A stretch of 64,000 nucleotides of DNA, taken from Microcebus murinus (taxonomy: Eukaryota > Chordata > Mammalia > Primates > Cheirogaleidae). Below, piece by piece: positions 35,812-48,269 of this stretch. Made by a program: the position numbers and the translations under genes. Each line of letters starts with the position of its first letter. Position 1 is the stretch's first letter. The notes under the pieces were generated by a model that had not been told where the DNA came from, made no database searches, and saw only the letters and a list, made by a program, of their open reading frames with translations. The DNA lies in assembly GCF_040939455.1 (NCBI RefSeq), contig NC_134108.1:85604001-85668000 (forward strand). The letters run 5' to 3'.

Positions 35812-37072
35812 TTTCTTATTTACTTTTATTTCAGAATATTATGGGGCAAATGCTTTGGTTACATGGATTGCTTTTATACCGCATAAGTTAAAGTTATAAG
35901 TGGGCCATTGCCCAGATAGTGTGCATTGTAACCATGAGGAATAATTTCACCCATCCACTCCTTCCCCCTCCCACCTGTATAATTTCCATTGAGTTTTACT
36001 TCCATTTGTGCACATGAGTGCTGATCAGTTAGTTCTAAATTAATAGTGAGTACATGTGGTATTTGTTTTCCCATTCTTGAGAAACTTCACCTAGGAGGAT
36101 AGCTTCCAGTTCCACTTAGATTGTTGCAAAAGGTATTAATTCTTTTTTTTTTCTGGCTGAGTAGTAATCCATGGTATACATAAATCACATTTTATTAATC
36201 CACTCATGAATTGATGGGCACCTGGGTTGATTTCACAACTTTGTGATTGTGAATTATGCTGCAGTAAACATGCTAGTGCAAGTGTCTTTTTGATAAAACA
36301 TATCATGTTCATGGATGGGGAAAATAGACACTATTAAAATGCCCATACTACCCAGAGTGTTTTACAGATTCAATGCAATCCACATTGAAATATGAACATC
36401 ATTTTTCACAGATCTAAAAAAAATAATTCTGTGCTTTGTTTGGAGCCAGAATAGTCAAAGCAACCTTAAGCAAAAGGAATAAATCTGGAGGCCTCACTTT
36501 ATCAGACTTTAAGCTATACTACAAGGCTACAGTAACCAAAACAGCATATGACTAGCACAAAAATAGAGACATAGACCAATGGAACAGAATAGAGAACCCA
36601 GATATGAAACCATCCACATATTGCCATCTGATCTTTGGCAAAGTAGACAGCGATATATACTGGGGGAAAGAATCTCTATTCAATAAATGGTGCTGGGAAA
36701 ATTGAATAACCACATGTAGAAAATTGAAACAGGACCATATATATCGTACCACTCACAAAAATTAATTCAAGATGGATAGCAGACTTAAATATAAGACATT
36801 AAACTATAAGAATTCTAGAAGAAAATATAAGAAAAACTATTCTAGATATTGGCCTAAGCAGGAATTTATGAAGACCCCAAGGACAATCATAGCAACAACA
36901 AAAATAAATAAATGGAACTTGATTAAATTAAAAAGTTTCTGCATAGCCGAGGGAAAAAAATCAACAGAGCAAACAGACAACTTACAAAATGGGAGAAAAT
37001 AGACACATGCTATACACCCAATAAAGGGCTAATAACCAGAATCTATCAAAAAATCAAGCAAATCAGCCAATG
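35812..37072 (-). mobile_element. 5'-inverted (twin-primed) L1
   Basis: From about 35825 ('cagaatattatggggcaaat') to about 36308 the sequence is minus-strand L1 3' UTR and ORF2 end. From about 36309 to 37072 it is plus-strand ORF2 ([19 protein letters not shown], then [17 protein letters not shown]), and this part comes from upstream in ORF2. The switch is typical of twin priming. It is more degraded than the copy at 22.3 kb. A target duplication was not found. Confidence 0.8.
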
Positions 37073-37077
37073 CTTTT

Positions 37078-37992
37078 TTTTTTTTTAACTGAAATCATAC
37101 ATTAGTATGACACATTTTTTATAGTTGATAGATCAATTTTGATACATTATTATTAAATAAAGTCTGTAGGTTACATTAGGGTGTATTACCTATTTGGGAC
37201 ATTATATGTGTTTAACAAATGTGTAATGCCATGTATTCACACTTACAGAATCATACAGAATAGTTTAACTGCCCTTAAAATCTAATGCTCCATCTATTAA
37301 TTCCTCCCCCCAAGCCAGCCCCTGGCAACCAATGATATTTTTACTATATCCACAGTTTTGCCTTTTCCAGAATGTCATATATTTAGAATGATATAGCATA
37401 TAGTCATTTAGATCAACTTCTTTCACCTAGCATTATGCATATATGTTTCCTTAATGTTTTTTTAATGTGTGTGTAGCTAGATAGCTCATTTGTTTTTATC
37501 CTTAAAAAGTATTCCATTGTATGGACATAACACAGTTCATTTATTCATTCACCCACTGAAGGACATCTTGGCTGCTTCTGAGGTTCAGCAATTATGAACA
37601 AACCTGTTATCAATACTTGTGTGCAGGTTTTTGTGAGGACATAAATTTTCAATTTATTTGGGTAAATGTCAAAAAATATAATTTCTGGATTATATGGTAA
37701 AATTATATTTAGTTTTGTTAGAGACTGCCAAACTATCTTCCAAAGTCCTGTACCCTTTTACATTCTCACCAGAAATGAATGAGAGATCCTGATGGTTCAT
37801 ATCCTTGCCAGGATTTGGTGTTTTCAGTGTTTTGTGTTATAACCACTCTAATAGGTATGTAATGATATTTCAGTGTTTTAATTTGCAATTCCCTAATGAC
37901 AAATAATGAAGATATTTATATATGCTTACTTTCCATCTGTGTATCTTCTTTGTGTAAATATATTGGAATCTTTTTTCCTATCTTTTAATTTT
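37078..37992 (-). mobile_element. Old L1M 3' region, left part
   Basis: A poly-T start then 'ttgatacattattattaaat', 'ccctggcaaccaatgatatt' and 'ttttgccttttccagaatgt' match the reverse complement of the 3' UTR and ORF2 end of old mammalian L1 (L1M). It continues at 42555 after a 4.5-kb insertion. The 16-bp sequence cctatcttttaatttt at its end (37977-37992) recurs at 42539-42554. Confidence 0.85.
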
Positions 37993-38145
37993 TTAAATTA
38001 TATGTGTTATACTGCCTTATGACTGGCAGCACAGTAGGTTTGTTTAAACCACTATCACCAAAAATGTGTGAGTTATACATTGTGCTATAACATATGACAG
38101 CTAGGACATAAATAAGCTACAGAAGTTTTCAGCTCCATTAAAATA
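37993..38145 (+). mobile_element. Tigger-family fragment at the 5' edge of an L1 insertion
   Basis: 'gtaggtttgtttaaaccact', 'gtgtgagttatacattgtgc' and 'aagttttcagctccatt' match a Tigger-related segment also present at 61.9-62.05 kb. It lies between the left target duplication and the L1 ORF2 that starts at about 38146, so it is part of the same inserted DNA. Confidence 0.75.
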
Positions 38146-39796
38146 ATCTATCATGACCAAGTTGGCTTCATCCTAGGGATACAAAAATGACTCAACATAC
38201 ATGAATCAATAGATGTGATTTGGTACATAAAATAAGTAAAAACAAAGACCATGTGACCATCTCAAAAGATGTAGAAAAAGCATTTTGCAAAATCCAGCAC
38301 CCTCTGAAATTAAAACCCTCAACAAACTAAGAATTAAGAAACGTATCTCAAAATTATAATAGTCATATTTGACAAACCCACAACCAACATCAGACTTAAA
38401 TGGGAAAGGTTGGAAGAATTGCCCATAAGGAGTGTAACAGGACAAGGGTGCTCCACTGTCACCACTTCTGTTCAACATAGTACTGGAAGTCCTATCCAGA
38501 ACAATTAGACAAGAAAAAGATATAAAAGGCATCCAAATTGGGAAAGAGGAGGTCAAACTATCACTTTTTGATGATAATGTGATCTTGTATCTAGAACATC
38601 CCCAAAACTCCATCAAGAGACTCCTGGAACTGATAAATTTAGCAAAGTCTCAGGTTATGAGATCAGTGTACACAAATCAAGAGCATTTTTATGTACCAAA
38701 AATAGCCAACCCTAAAATCAAATCAGAGACTCGGTACCATTCACAATATGTACAAAGAAAATAAAATATCTAGAAATATACTTAACCCAGGAGATGAAAG
38801 ATCTCTACAAAGAGAACAATGACACACTGAGACACAAAACTGCAGATGACAGAAATAAATGAGAAAAACATATTGTGCTCATGGATTGGGTAGAATCCAT
38901 TTAGCATTGCTAAAATGTTTACACCACCCAAAGTGATTTAGAGATTCCATGAAATTCCCATCAAAATACCAAGTCATATTTCACAGATCTAGAAAAAAAA
39001 TCATCGTATGCTCTGTTTGGAACCCAAAAAGAGCTTGAATAGCCAAAGCAATCTTAAGCAAAAAGAACAAATCTATAGGAATCACATTACCAGACTTTAA
39101 ATGATACTACAAGTTATAGTCACTAAAACATCATAATTCTGTTACAAAAATAGAGACATAGACCAATAGAACAAAATGGAGAACCCAAAGACAAAACCAT
39201 CTACCTAAAACTTACTAATATTCAACAAAGCAGACAACATACACTGGAGAAAAGAAGCCCTATTCAATAAATTGTGCTGGGAAAATTACATAGTCAGATG
39301 TAGAAGAATGAAACAGGAACCCTTACCACTCACCACTTACAGAAATCAATTCAAGATGGATTAAAGACTTAAATATAACAAATTAAAACATAAAAATTCT
39401 TAAAGAAAATGTTGGCAGTACTTTTCTAGACATAGGCTTAGGCCAAGAATTTAGGACTAAGACACCAAAGGCAAACACTGCAATAGTGAAACTAAATAAA
39501 TGGGATTTGATTAAATTAAAAAGCTTCTGCACAACAAAGAAAATAATCAACAAAGCAAATAGACAGCCTACACAATGGGAGAAAATATTTGCAAACTATA
39601 TATCTAGCAAAGGGTTAATATCCAGAATCTACAAATAACTCAAACAAATCAGGAAGAAGAAAAAAAAAACCATTTAAAAAGTGGTCAAATGACATGAACA
39701 GAAGCTTTTCAAAAGAATAAAAACAATTGGCCAACAAACATGAAAAAATGCTCAACATCACTAATCATCAGGGAAATGTAAATTAAAACCACAAAT
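38146..39796 (+). mobile_element. 5'-truncated L1, left part (ORF2)
   Basis: It begins inside the ORF2 RT region ('catgaccaagttggcttcat') and passes the RT catalytic site as SLFDDNVI (38560-38585, FADD degraded to FDD). It then runs to 'aaattaaaaccacaaa' at 39796, where a second L1 has inserted. The element resumes at about 41677 and reaches its 3' end at about 42537. Many stops and frameshifts are present. Confidence 0.85.
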
Positions 39797-41640
39797 TTAG
39801 CAAAGTCTCAGTTTACAAAACCAATGAATGTACAGAAATCAGCAGCATTCTTATATGCCAACAACAGTCAAACTTAGAACCAAATCAAAGACTCAATACC
39901 CTTCACAATAACAACAAAGAAAACAAAGAACCTAGGAATATATTTAACTAAAGGGATAAAAGACCTATATAGGGAGAACTATGACACACCAAGGAAGGAA
40001 ATAGCAGAGGACATAAATAGGTGGAAAACCATACAATGCTCATGGGTAGGCAGAATCAACATTGTAAAAATGTCTGTATTACCCAAAGTGATCTACAGAT
40101 TCAATGCAGTCACTATTAAAATACCAACATCATTTTTCACAGATATAGAAAAAATAATTCTATGCTTTGTATGGAACCAGAGAGGACTCATATAGCAAAA
40201 GCAATCTTGAGCAAAAAATCAGATTGAGAGGCATCCATTTACCAGACTTTAAGCTATACTACAAGGTTATAGTAAGTAAAACAGCATGGTAATACTGGCA
40301 CAAGAACAGAGACATAGACCAATGGAATAGAACTAAGAGGCTAGATACAAAACCATCCTCATATAACCATCTAATCTTTGACAAAGCAGACAAAAACAAA
40401 ACACTGGGGAAAAAAAATCCTTATTCAATAAATGGTTCTGGGAAAACTGGATAGCCACATGTAGAAGATTAAAACAGGATCCATACCTTTCACCTCTCAT
40501 AAAAATCAGCTCATGGTGGATAACAGATTTAAATCTAAGGCGTGAAACTACAAGAATTCTAGAAGAAAATGTTGGAAAATCTCTTATAGACATTGTTCTA
40601 GGGAAGGAATTTATGAAAAAGACCTCAAAGGCAATCACAGCAACAACAAAAATAAATAAATGGGACCTGATCAAATTAAAAAGCTTCAGCACAGCCAAGA
40701 AAACTGTCACGAGAGAAAACAGACAACCCACAGAATGGGAGAAAATATTTGCATGTTACACATCCGACAAAAGGCTGTTAACTGGAATCTATATAGAACT
40801 CAGGGAAATCAGCAAGAAAAAAATCAAACAACCCCATCAAAAGCTTTTCAAAAGAAGATAGACTAATGGCTAACAAACATATGAAAAATGCTCAACATCT
40901 GTAATCATCAGGGAAATGCAAATCAAAACCACAATGAGATATCACATATCTCCAGCGAGAATGGCCTTTATCAAAAAGTCCCAAAACAATAAATGTTTGC
41001 ATGGTTGTGGAGAGATAGGAACACTCATACACTGCTTGTGGGACTGCAAACTAGTACAACCTCTGTGGAAAGCAATATGGAGATACCTCAATGAGATACA
41101 AGTTGAACTACCATTTGATCCAGCAATCCCATTACTGGGCATCTACCCAAAAGAACAAAAGACGTTCTGTAAAAAACACATCTGCACTCGAATGTTTATA
41201 GCAGTACAATTCACAATTGCAAAGAAGTGGAAACAACCCAAGTGCCCATCAATACATGAGAGAATTTAAAAAATGTGGTATATTTATACCGTGGAGTCCT
41301 ACTCAGCCACAAAAGCAATGGTGGTCTCGCACCTCTTGTATTAACCATGATAGAGTTGGAACCCATTCTACTGGGTGCAGTGTCCCATGAATGGGAAAAC
41401 AAGCACCACATGTACTCACCATTAAATTGGTTTTAACTGATCAACACTTAAGTACACATATAGTAATACCATTTATCATGTATTGAGCAGATGGGAGTGG
41501 AGAGGAGGGAATGGGCATATACACAGCTCACCGTCTGGGGGATGGACATGCTTGAAACTCTGATTTGGATGGTGCAAGGGTAATATATGTAACCTAAACA
41601 TTTGTACCCTCATAATATGATGAAATAAAATAATGAAACA
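39797..41640 (+). mobile_element. Younger L1 nested in the previous L1
   Basis: The sequence restarts from an upstream ORF2 position ('tttagcaaagtctcagttta') and runs through the post-RT region. The C-terminal frame 40916-41269 has [18 protein letters not shown] and [12 protein letters not shown]. It ends in a 3' UTR finishing 'accctcataatatgatgaaa'. It is followed by (CA)n at 41642-41676, after which the older L1 resumes in register. This is the strepsirrhine L1 3' end type. It is not intact. Confidence 0.88.
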
Positions 41641-41641
41641 T

Positions 41642-41642
41642 G

Positions 41643-41676
<34 letters not shown>
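41642..41676. repeat. (CA)n microsatellite at an L1 3' tail
   Basis: CA repeat with a few CG steps, directly following the A-rich tail of the plus-strand L1. It is placed like the (TG)12 at the tail of the full-length L1. Confidence 0.9.
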
Positions 41677-42554
41677 AAGGAGAAATCACTTTTCTCCTGA
41701 CAGAATGGCTATTAAAAAGTCCAAAAACAATAGATGCCGGCATGGATGCAGAGAGAGGGGAACACTTATACACTGTTGGTTGAACTACAAATTAGTACAA
41801 CCTCTATGGAAAACGCTTTGGAGAATTCTCAAAGAACTAAAAGTATAGCTATCATTTGATATAGCAATCCCACTACTGGGTATCTTCCCAAAGGAAAAGA
41901 AGTCATTTTATCAAAAAGACATCTATAATTGAATGTTTATTGCAGCACAATTCACAATTGCAAAAATGTGGAATCAATCCAAGTGTCCATCAATTCATGA
42001 ATGGATTAATCAAAGATGGTCTATATGTGTGTGTGTACACACACATACATATATGTGTATGTACATATGCATGCATACATATATGCATATATGCACATAC
42101 ATATATGCATATATGCATATATGTATATATACGTATATGTGCATATATGTATGTATATATGCATACACACACACTGTGCGTGGAATACTACTTCGCCATA
42201 AAAACAAATGAATTAATGCCTTTTACAGCAATTTGGATTGAACTGGAGAACATTATCTTAAGTGAAGTTTCTCAAGAATAGAAAAACAAACACCATGGGT
42301 ATTCTTTAATAACTTGGAACTAATTGGTGGGCACTCATGGGCACAAAGAAAAATAATATTCATTGGAAATCAAGAATGGGAAAAAGGGAGTAAGGGAGGG
42401 CTAAAATCCTACCTATCAGGTACAATGAACATTATTCAGGTGATGGGCACACTTATTGCCTTGACTTAAGCATTATAAAAGATATTCATATAACAAAAAA
42501 CATTTGCACCACCTTAGTATTTTGAAATTTTAAAAAAGCCTATCTTTTAATTTT
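41677..42554 (+). mobile_element. Older L1, right part with 3' end
   Basis: It continues ORF2 from 'ggagaaatcacttttctcct' (MAIKKSKNNRCRHGCRERGT) and passes through a microsatellite at 42021-42175. It ends with a 3' UTR ('caggtgatgggcacacttat') and A-rich tail at about 42538. The right target duplication cctatcttttaatttt is at 42539-42554. Confidence 0.85.
42021..42175. repeat. Expanded TATG/TGCATA microsatellite inside the L1 3' region
   Basis: About 155 bp of alternating purine-pyrimidine sequence (TATG, GTAC, GCATAT). It is largely self-complementary and so gives His/Tyr/Ile/Cys-rich open frames on both strands. It expanded within L1 ORF2/3' sequence. Confidence 0.9.
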
Positions 42555-42715
42555 GTAAAATTATTACTATTGTTGGGCTTTATTAATAAAAGTTCTTAAT
42601 ATATTTTGAATACCAGTTCTTTATTAGATAATATGCTTTGGATGTATTTTCTCCCAGCTGGTGACTTAGTTTTCATTCTCTTGACCAAGCAACATTTTTT
42701 GTGACGGATTCATGT
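42555..42715 (-). mobile_element. Old L1M 3' region, right part
   Basis: Continuation of the L1M at 37078-37992: 'tataatattttgaatacca'-like ORF2 sequence, then 'gtattttctcccagctggtg' and 'cattctcttgacc'. The 16-bp duplication joins the two parts exactly. Confidence 0.8.
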
Positions 42716-45700
42716 TTAAATTCTTAAAGAGAAGCGACTAAGCAGCTTCGTGAAACTCTCTTAGATGTGATCCATCAGATTGGATAGACTTGAGCTCAAA
42801 AGAAGAGAAGAAAATGCCTGAGGGCAAATTGTCTTCCCCTGCTGTATGTAAAACCCTGGCAGATGTTTTGGGCTACTTTCATTTTACCCCATGAGGACTT
42901 GGAACCTAAGCTTTTGCAGATTTCTTTGGACAGAGACAGGCAATATTTTACCTTATCTTGATGCTTAATTCACATGTGACTCCTTTCCTTTTCTCCTAAT
43001 GAGTGTTAGTACTCTCAACCTTAAAACAAAAAATAAGACCATTACTAGAAGATTCTGACAGTTACCAGCCAAGGCAAGATAAATTCTTCACTAACCAGCT
43101 ACAAAGGCATTAGCTTCTATTCAAGCTCTTCTGGCAACTGAGACATGTGTCAGCATCCTAGATTCTCAGCTGCCGGGAAACCTTTTGCTATTCATTGCTA
43201 TGAGATGCTTCTAACAATCTCTTTCTGAAAGCAACAGACCAAGTCAACTAGTTAATTTAAAAGGGAATCATTTCCTCAGTTATTTAATTGGGTTGGAATC
43301 TCATTGAAACTTAAAACATTATCCTTAAAGATTCATATTCATAATGAATTATCTCTATGATACTTTAATATTGTCTTCTGGCATTGGATAAATGCACAAC
43401 TCATTGGCTAATTAATTTTTTCATGGTCTTGAGCTTATTTCCAAATTCATTGCAATTTTCTCATATTAAGATAGTTTTGTTGTTGTTACTGTTGTTGGAA
43501 TTTAGGATTGATGAAAAAAATGATGATTTCAATTGGAGTATGAAGGTTATTTCCTCAGAATACCTCATATATGTTCCAAAGGAAGAATATTCTTGATTTT
43601 AAAAAAAAGAAGCTATTACAAGCATTCAACTACTTATAGTTCATAGGATTCATCACTTGCAACCTCTGTGACAAAACCTTTATTTAGAAGTAATAACTTT
43701 GTTGTGATCTCATTAGGAAACTAATCAATATATAAACAATAAAATCAGTCCAAAACACATTTAAGAAAAGCCCAGAACGTGTTCATTACTTCTTGGTCAG
43801 AGAGTGATATTTAAAGCATTATAAACCTAGCAAAATAAAAAGTGCACAGTTTTAAGTACCTTATGTTTCTTCATCCTTTTAGATACCAGTAATTTCTTTT
43901 GTTTACTTAACTTTGCTGGATTTGACATTCCACCAGCATGTTCACCACCAAATTAGGGCCATTAATTATCAAGTGCTTTGAGAGTCTAATATATAAAGAA
44001 TAATAACTAAAATCACATGCTACACACACACACACACACATATATATACACCATAGATCTACTTAATATAGTACTCTGCCTCACCTATTTTATATCACAA
44101 TCTGCTATATAATTAGATAACATCTGAAATCTACCAGGAATCCTAATGACAATAATGGTCCTGTCTTAGTTTAGCTAATGAAGCATAGGAAGAAAAGCAA
44201 ATGTGAACCATTTTAGCTTATGATACCTGCCTGACAATGTAGAAAGTGGTATTCATTTGCTAAGCACCAAAAGCAACTATGATTACTAATATTTGTACAT
44301 TTTTATTTGGAAAACATGTTAAAGTCTAATGATGAGAAATGTGGTGATAATTTAGAGCAGTCCCACCTTAAATATACTGCATATGGACAGCCTTAGTATT
44401 TCTAATAACTTTATATAATTACATAGAAACAGCAATGGACAGCAAAGAACTGAGTAGAATTTCTCCTTAAAGAATGGTCAGACTTTGAGATAGCCAGAGA
44501 ATATATTTAAATAGAATATAAAGGTTACATTTTTCCTATATATGTGTTTTAAAAATGGCTCCCGGTATAATCTGCTTCACAATGAAAAATCTTTGTGTGG
44601 TGTTACAGATTGGCATAAATCCTCTGGTTCTGTCAGTATATCTTTTATGATGTAAATAGGTACCCTATAGCTATTTCCAGAGTAATTTAAAACTCATCCT
44701 ATGAAACTTCATAAGCCAGGGAAATAGGGAAAGCATATCAGGCCAGAAAAACAGGTTTGCTTGATCTGCTCAAGCAATGAATTTTTAAAAGGTTTGCCTA
44801 AAACAACAGAGTATGTCAATTGGCAATATCAGCCCACATATGAGCTTTCAAATGCTCTCTTTCTAAGCCCAGGCAGCTGGGTGATTTGTAAGATATTTGA
44901 TTTTTACTTTTTCAGCAGCCCATTTTGATTTAGGGCTTTTTGCATTTTTATAGACAACAGCAATCCTGCAGCAGACTCTGTTTTGCTGATAAGTTTTGCA
45001 AGTTGATAACAGGAAAGGGTGTGTAGAGCTTGAACCTGATATAGATGTGCTATTTTAAAACATCATCACTGCTGAGAGATAAGTCTCAAAGGAAACAAAA
45101 CAAAAAGGAATTACTAGCAGCTATGTTTAATAATTTTGATTTTTTTAAAAATTCAGATATACTGTTTACCCCTTTTTCTACATACTTGTGATGTTTTGGA
45201 TTTCCAACAAGAATTCATGAAGATTTTTCTATATAAAGACACAAATAGAGTATTGGGAAATTTTACAATAGATAATAATATTTCCCAACCACGAATACTG
45301 TAGCCCTGAATTCCAACTGCTAAGAGAAGGATTACTCTTAAGAAGATTTTGTGGCCTAGGGAAAAACAACCACTATGTGGAGTGCAGGTATGAGGGAAAG
45401 GATTAACGAGAAACATTTGAGTTTTTTGTTCTGGAACTCCTTTATTAGGTTATCTTCAATCTTCCTAACAACAATTTAATGTGTACATTTTTATGCCCCT
45501 TTTTTTAAAAAAAAGAGAATACTGAAGCTCAAAAAGTAAATAACTCGCCCTGGATGGTTCAGTTTTAAGTGGAAGAGTTGTGTTTTACGATATCAATGTT
45601 TATCTTACATCCTATTGCCTGAGAATAATTCTATTGAGTTCAAACCATGTCAAAAACTGACCATGTGAGTAGCCTTGATGGAAGGAAAACAAGAACTGAC

Positions 45701-46082
45701 CTAACGACTGGATGTAGTTTTGCAGGGAGGAGCAGATGTATATTTGGGTTGGAGGAGCCCCTCAAGGTGCAGATCACACTTGTCATGTCTGTCTGTTTGT
45801 TAACTTGAACTTTACAGAGTTTCATAAATAAGTTGACTTTGAATATCTTTAGGCAGCCAAAAGGTTTTTAGCACTTAGCACTCCCTGCTGTGTTAGCCCA
45901 GGAGAGCTGTACTCGTTTACATTATCTGTCATGGACATCTCTGGGCATTTGAGTTTGTACACCTATTTATAAGCTATTTACTTGTCTGATAGATATTAGA
46001 AATGCATTTCTCTAGTGACAAAAACTAGTCTGTTAGATAAATATTAAATAGTTGCAAATACCACTGTTTTCTTGTTTTATAT
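42716..46082. other. Mostly repeat-free single-copy DNA
   Basis: No coding exon is supported. An (AC)n(TA)n microsatellite lies at 44022-44048 and a MIR at 45478-45615. The rest, especially 44.2-45.1 kb, has few repeats and could hold conserved non-coding sequence. This cannot be tested from one genome. Confidence 0.45.
45478..45615 (-). repeat. MIR SINE remnant
   Basis: 'gagaatactgaagctcaaaa', 'agtaaataactcgccctgga' and the following 'gtggaagagttgtgttttac' follow the reverse complement of the MIR core. It is old. Confidence 0.65.
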
Positions 46083-46475
46083 TATTTTTTTATTTCAGTA
46101 TTTTATGTGGCTACACATGTTTTAGTTATATAGTTTGCTTTTGTACTGGTTGACTCAAAGTTATAAACGTGTCCATCACCAAGATAGTGTGCACTATACC
46201 CATTAGGTGTGGATTTACCTAACCCCTACTCCCCTTTCCACCTACTTGATTTCCCTTGAGTTTTACTTCCATATGTACACATAAGTGTTGATCGATGAAT
46301 TCCAATTTAGTATTGAGTACACATTGTGTTGGTTTTAACATTCTTGGGATACATCACTAAGAATGGTCTCCAGTTCCATCCAGGTTGTTACAAAAGAAAC
46401 TAGGTCACCATTATTTTTTTTATGCCAGAGTAGTGCTCCTTGGTATACATATACCACATTTTATTAATCAACTAT
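46083..46475 (-). mobile_element. 5'-truncated L1 3' end
   Basis: 'tttcagtattttatgtggct', 'agatagtgtgcactataccc', 'ttgagttttacttccatatg' and 'ggtatacatataccacattt' match the reverse complement of the L1 3' UTR and ORF2 end, as at 35.8 kb. About 390 bp, with no intact frame. Confidence 0.85.
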
Positions 46476-48269
46476 TACAGCATCCTAATTTAGCGTCAGG
46501 TGGAAGAACCACAGATAGGAGGGCCAGGTGTCAGATAATGTCAAGGTATCAGATAGGGGGGTCATAAATTTAGCAAAAGAGATAGTTATAGGGATAGATG
46601 GGCCCAGAATTTAGTCTGAGAAAAGTTGATTTTATAGTGCAAAGTTTCAAAACAAGGTGAGAAATGTCGAGTTTCCATCTGATAGGCCAAGTTAGGGCTG
46701 ACTGAGATTTAAGGGACAGGCACATGTTATCAAAAGATTGAATTTTAGAAACTGTAATTTATACATAACTGACTGAGATTCAAAGAGAATAAATGAAGCC
46801 CTTGTAGTGGCTATTAAATAACTTAAGCCAGAAATCAGGATAGGAACTCTAATTAGTGGGAAACTGGTGTGTAGGGATAAATGGTGAGCTAATGCTAAAT
46901 TTAACACATACATAGCAGATACATACATAAGTGGTATCAGGTGCCTTTTTTCCTGTTCTTCTCTTTGTAAACTTAGGTGTGATCCCAGATTGAGTAGAGA
47001 TAAATCTGCAAGTTCACATTAAGTAACACCAATCACAAACCTTTGAAGTTATGACTATGGGCTTATGTAAATAATTTTCTTCTCTTTTTTCCATAAAAGA
47101 AAAAAGGATTATAGGGAAAGGATAAAAAGGAACAAGTTGTCAAATGATCTTCAGTTTTCTGAATCTCTCTCCCAAAATTAATCCTGGAGAAAGCTTAGAG
47201 GTGCAAGCAAAATCCTGTGAGTGAATTGTGGAATTTTTGCTTAATAGATATTCTGTTCCTCTATAAAACTAATTGTATAAGTAGGTGTAATCATAGAAAA
47301 TAATTTACAAGAGGTTTGATAGAAGTTGAGTTCAGATGATAAACTGAGCATATTAGAAAAGAACAGGAATTTACATTCATTTTAAATTAAATTATTTGAA
47401 AATTTACAAAAACTAGTTGGTTTTTTTTTAGGATAATGTTTTAACGGTGCTAGTTATTAAGAAAAAATAGTATTGGTGGTCAAGACATTTTGACAGATTC
47501 CTGGAAGATAAATGCACAATGATCAAAAAGGCAACGATGGAATATAGCAGAAAAAACACACTGAGGTGAAAACTAGTGCATAGGCTATTGTAATTTCAGT
47601 AAAATCAAAGATTAGTGCACATGTGCACACATAAAAAGAGCTAAGGAGGTCCCAGGCTCAGGGAAATCTGGGCATTTCCTCAGGGCAGTATAGTCCACAT
47701 TACTCATCTATTGTGAGTGTCAGGCAGCAGCAGCTCAGTTCCAGGCAAAACCCAGGACTTCTCTGAACAAGTGGAATGATCCACTTGGGAAGCCTATCAA
47801 TATGGATGGTGGGGCATGAATTATACATCACATGTTAAGAAAACTCTAGATTTCCAAAGTAAATATGGGGAAAGGAAAAACAGGAACAAAATAAAAGTGA
47901 AACAAAATAAACAAAAGTAAAACAGAGTTTAAAAAGTGAAATAAATAAATAAATAGAAATAAGCAAAATAAAAGTACTCCAGTCTTACGGTAAAGACCTC
48001 ATGATTTTAAAAGTTGGGAAAGTATGTGTGACACTGCCACTTTCTGAATCCATATAACTTAATGAACTATGCCCCATCCATGTAGAAGAAATTTGAGGAA
48101 GCCTTCCTAGTTAGGACATAAGCCTCCTGAGAAGAACTACAAATCCACTAAGCAAACTGATATAGCTACCCACACTAATCAAAAGGTCTTTGTACTCAAA
48201 ACTAATTGGGCAATCATGTTCACAGATTTTTTTGGAAAACTACCAACATGGAAGAGAAAGATGGTGATA
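46476..48269. other. AT-rich DNA, nothing recognised
   Basis: Includes an A-rich low-complexity stretch at about 47875-47970 with (AAAT)n. No gene or named repeat is supported. Confidence 0.45.

Noticed and set aside
41933..42281. Several His/Tyr/Ile/Cys-rich open frames on both strands
   Set aside because: They are translations of a self-complementary TATG-type microsatellite joined to L1 sequence.
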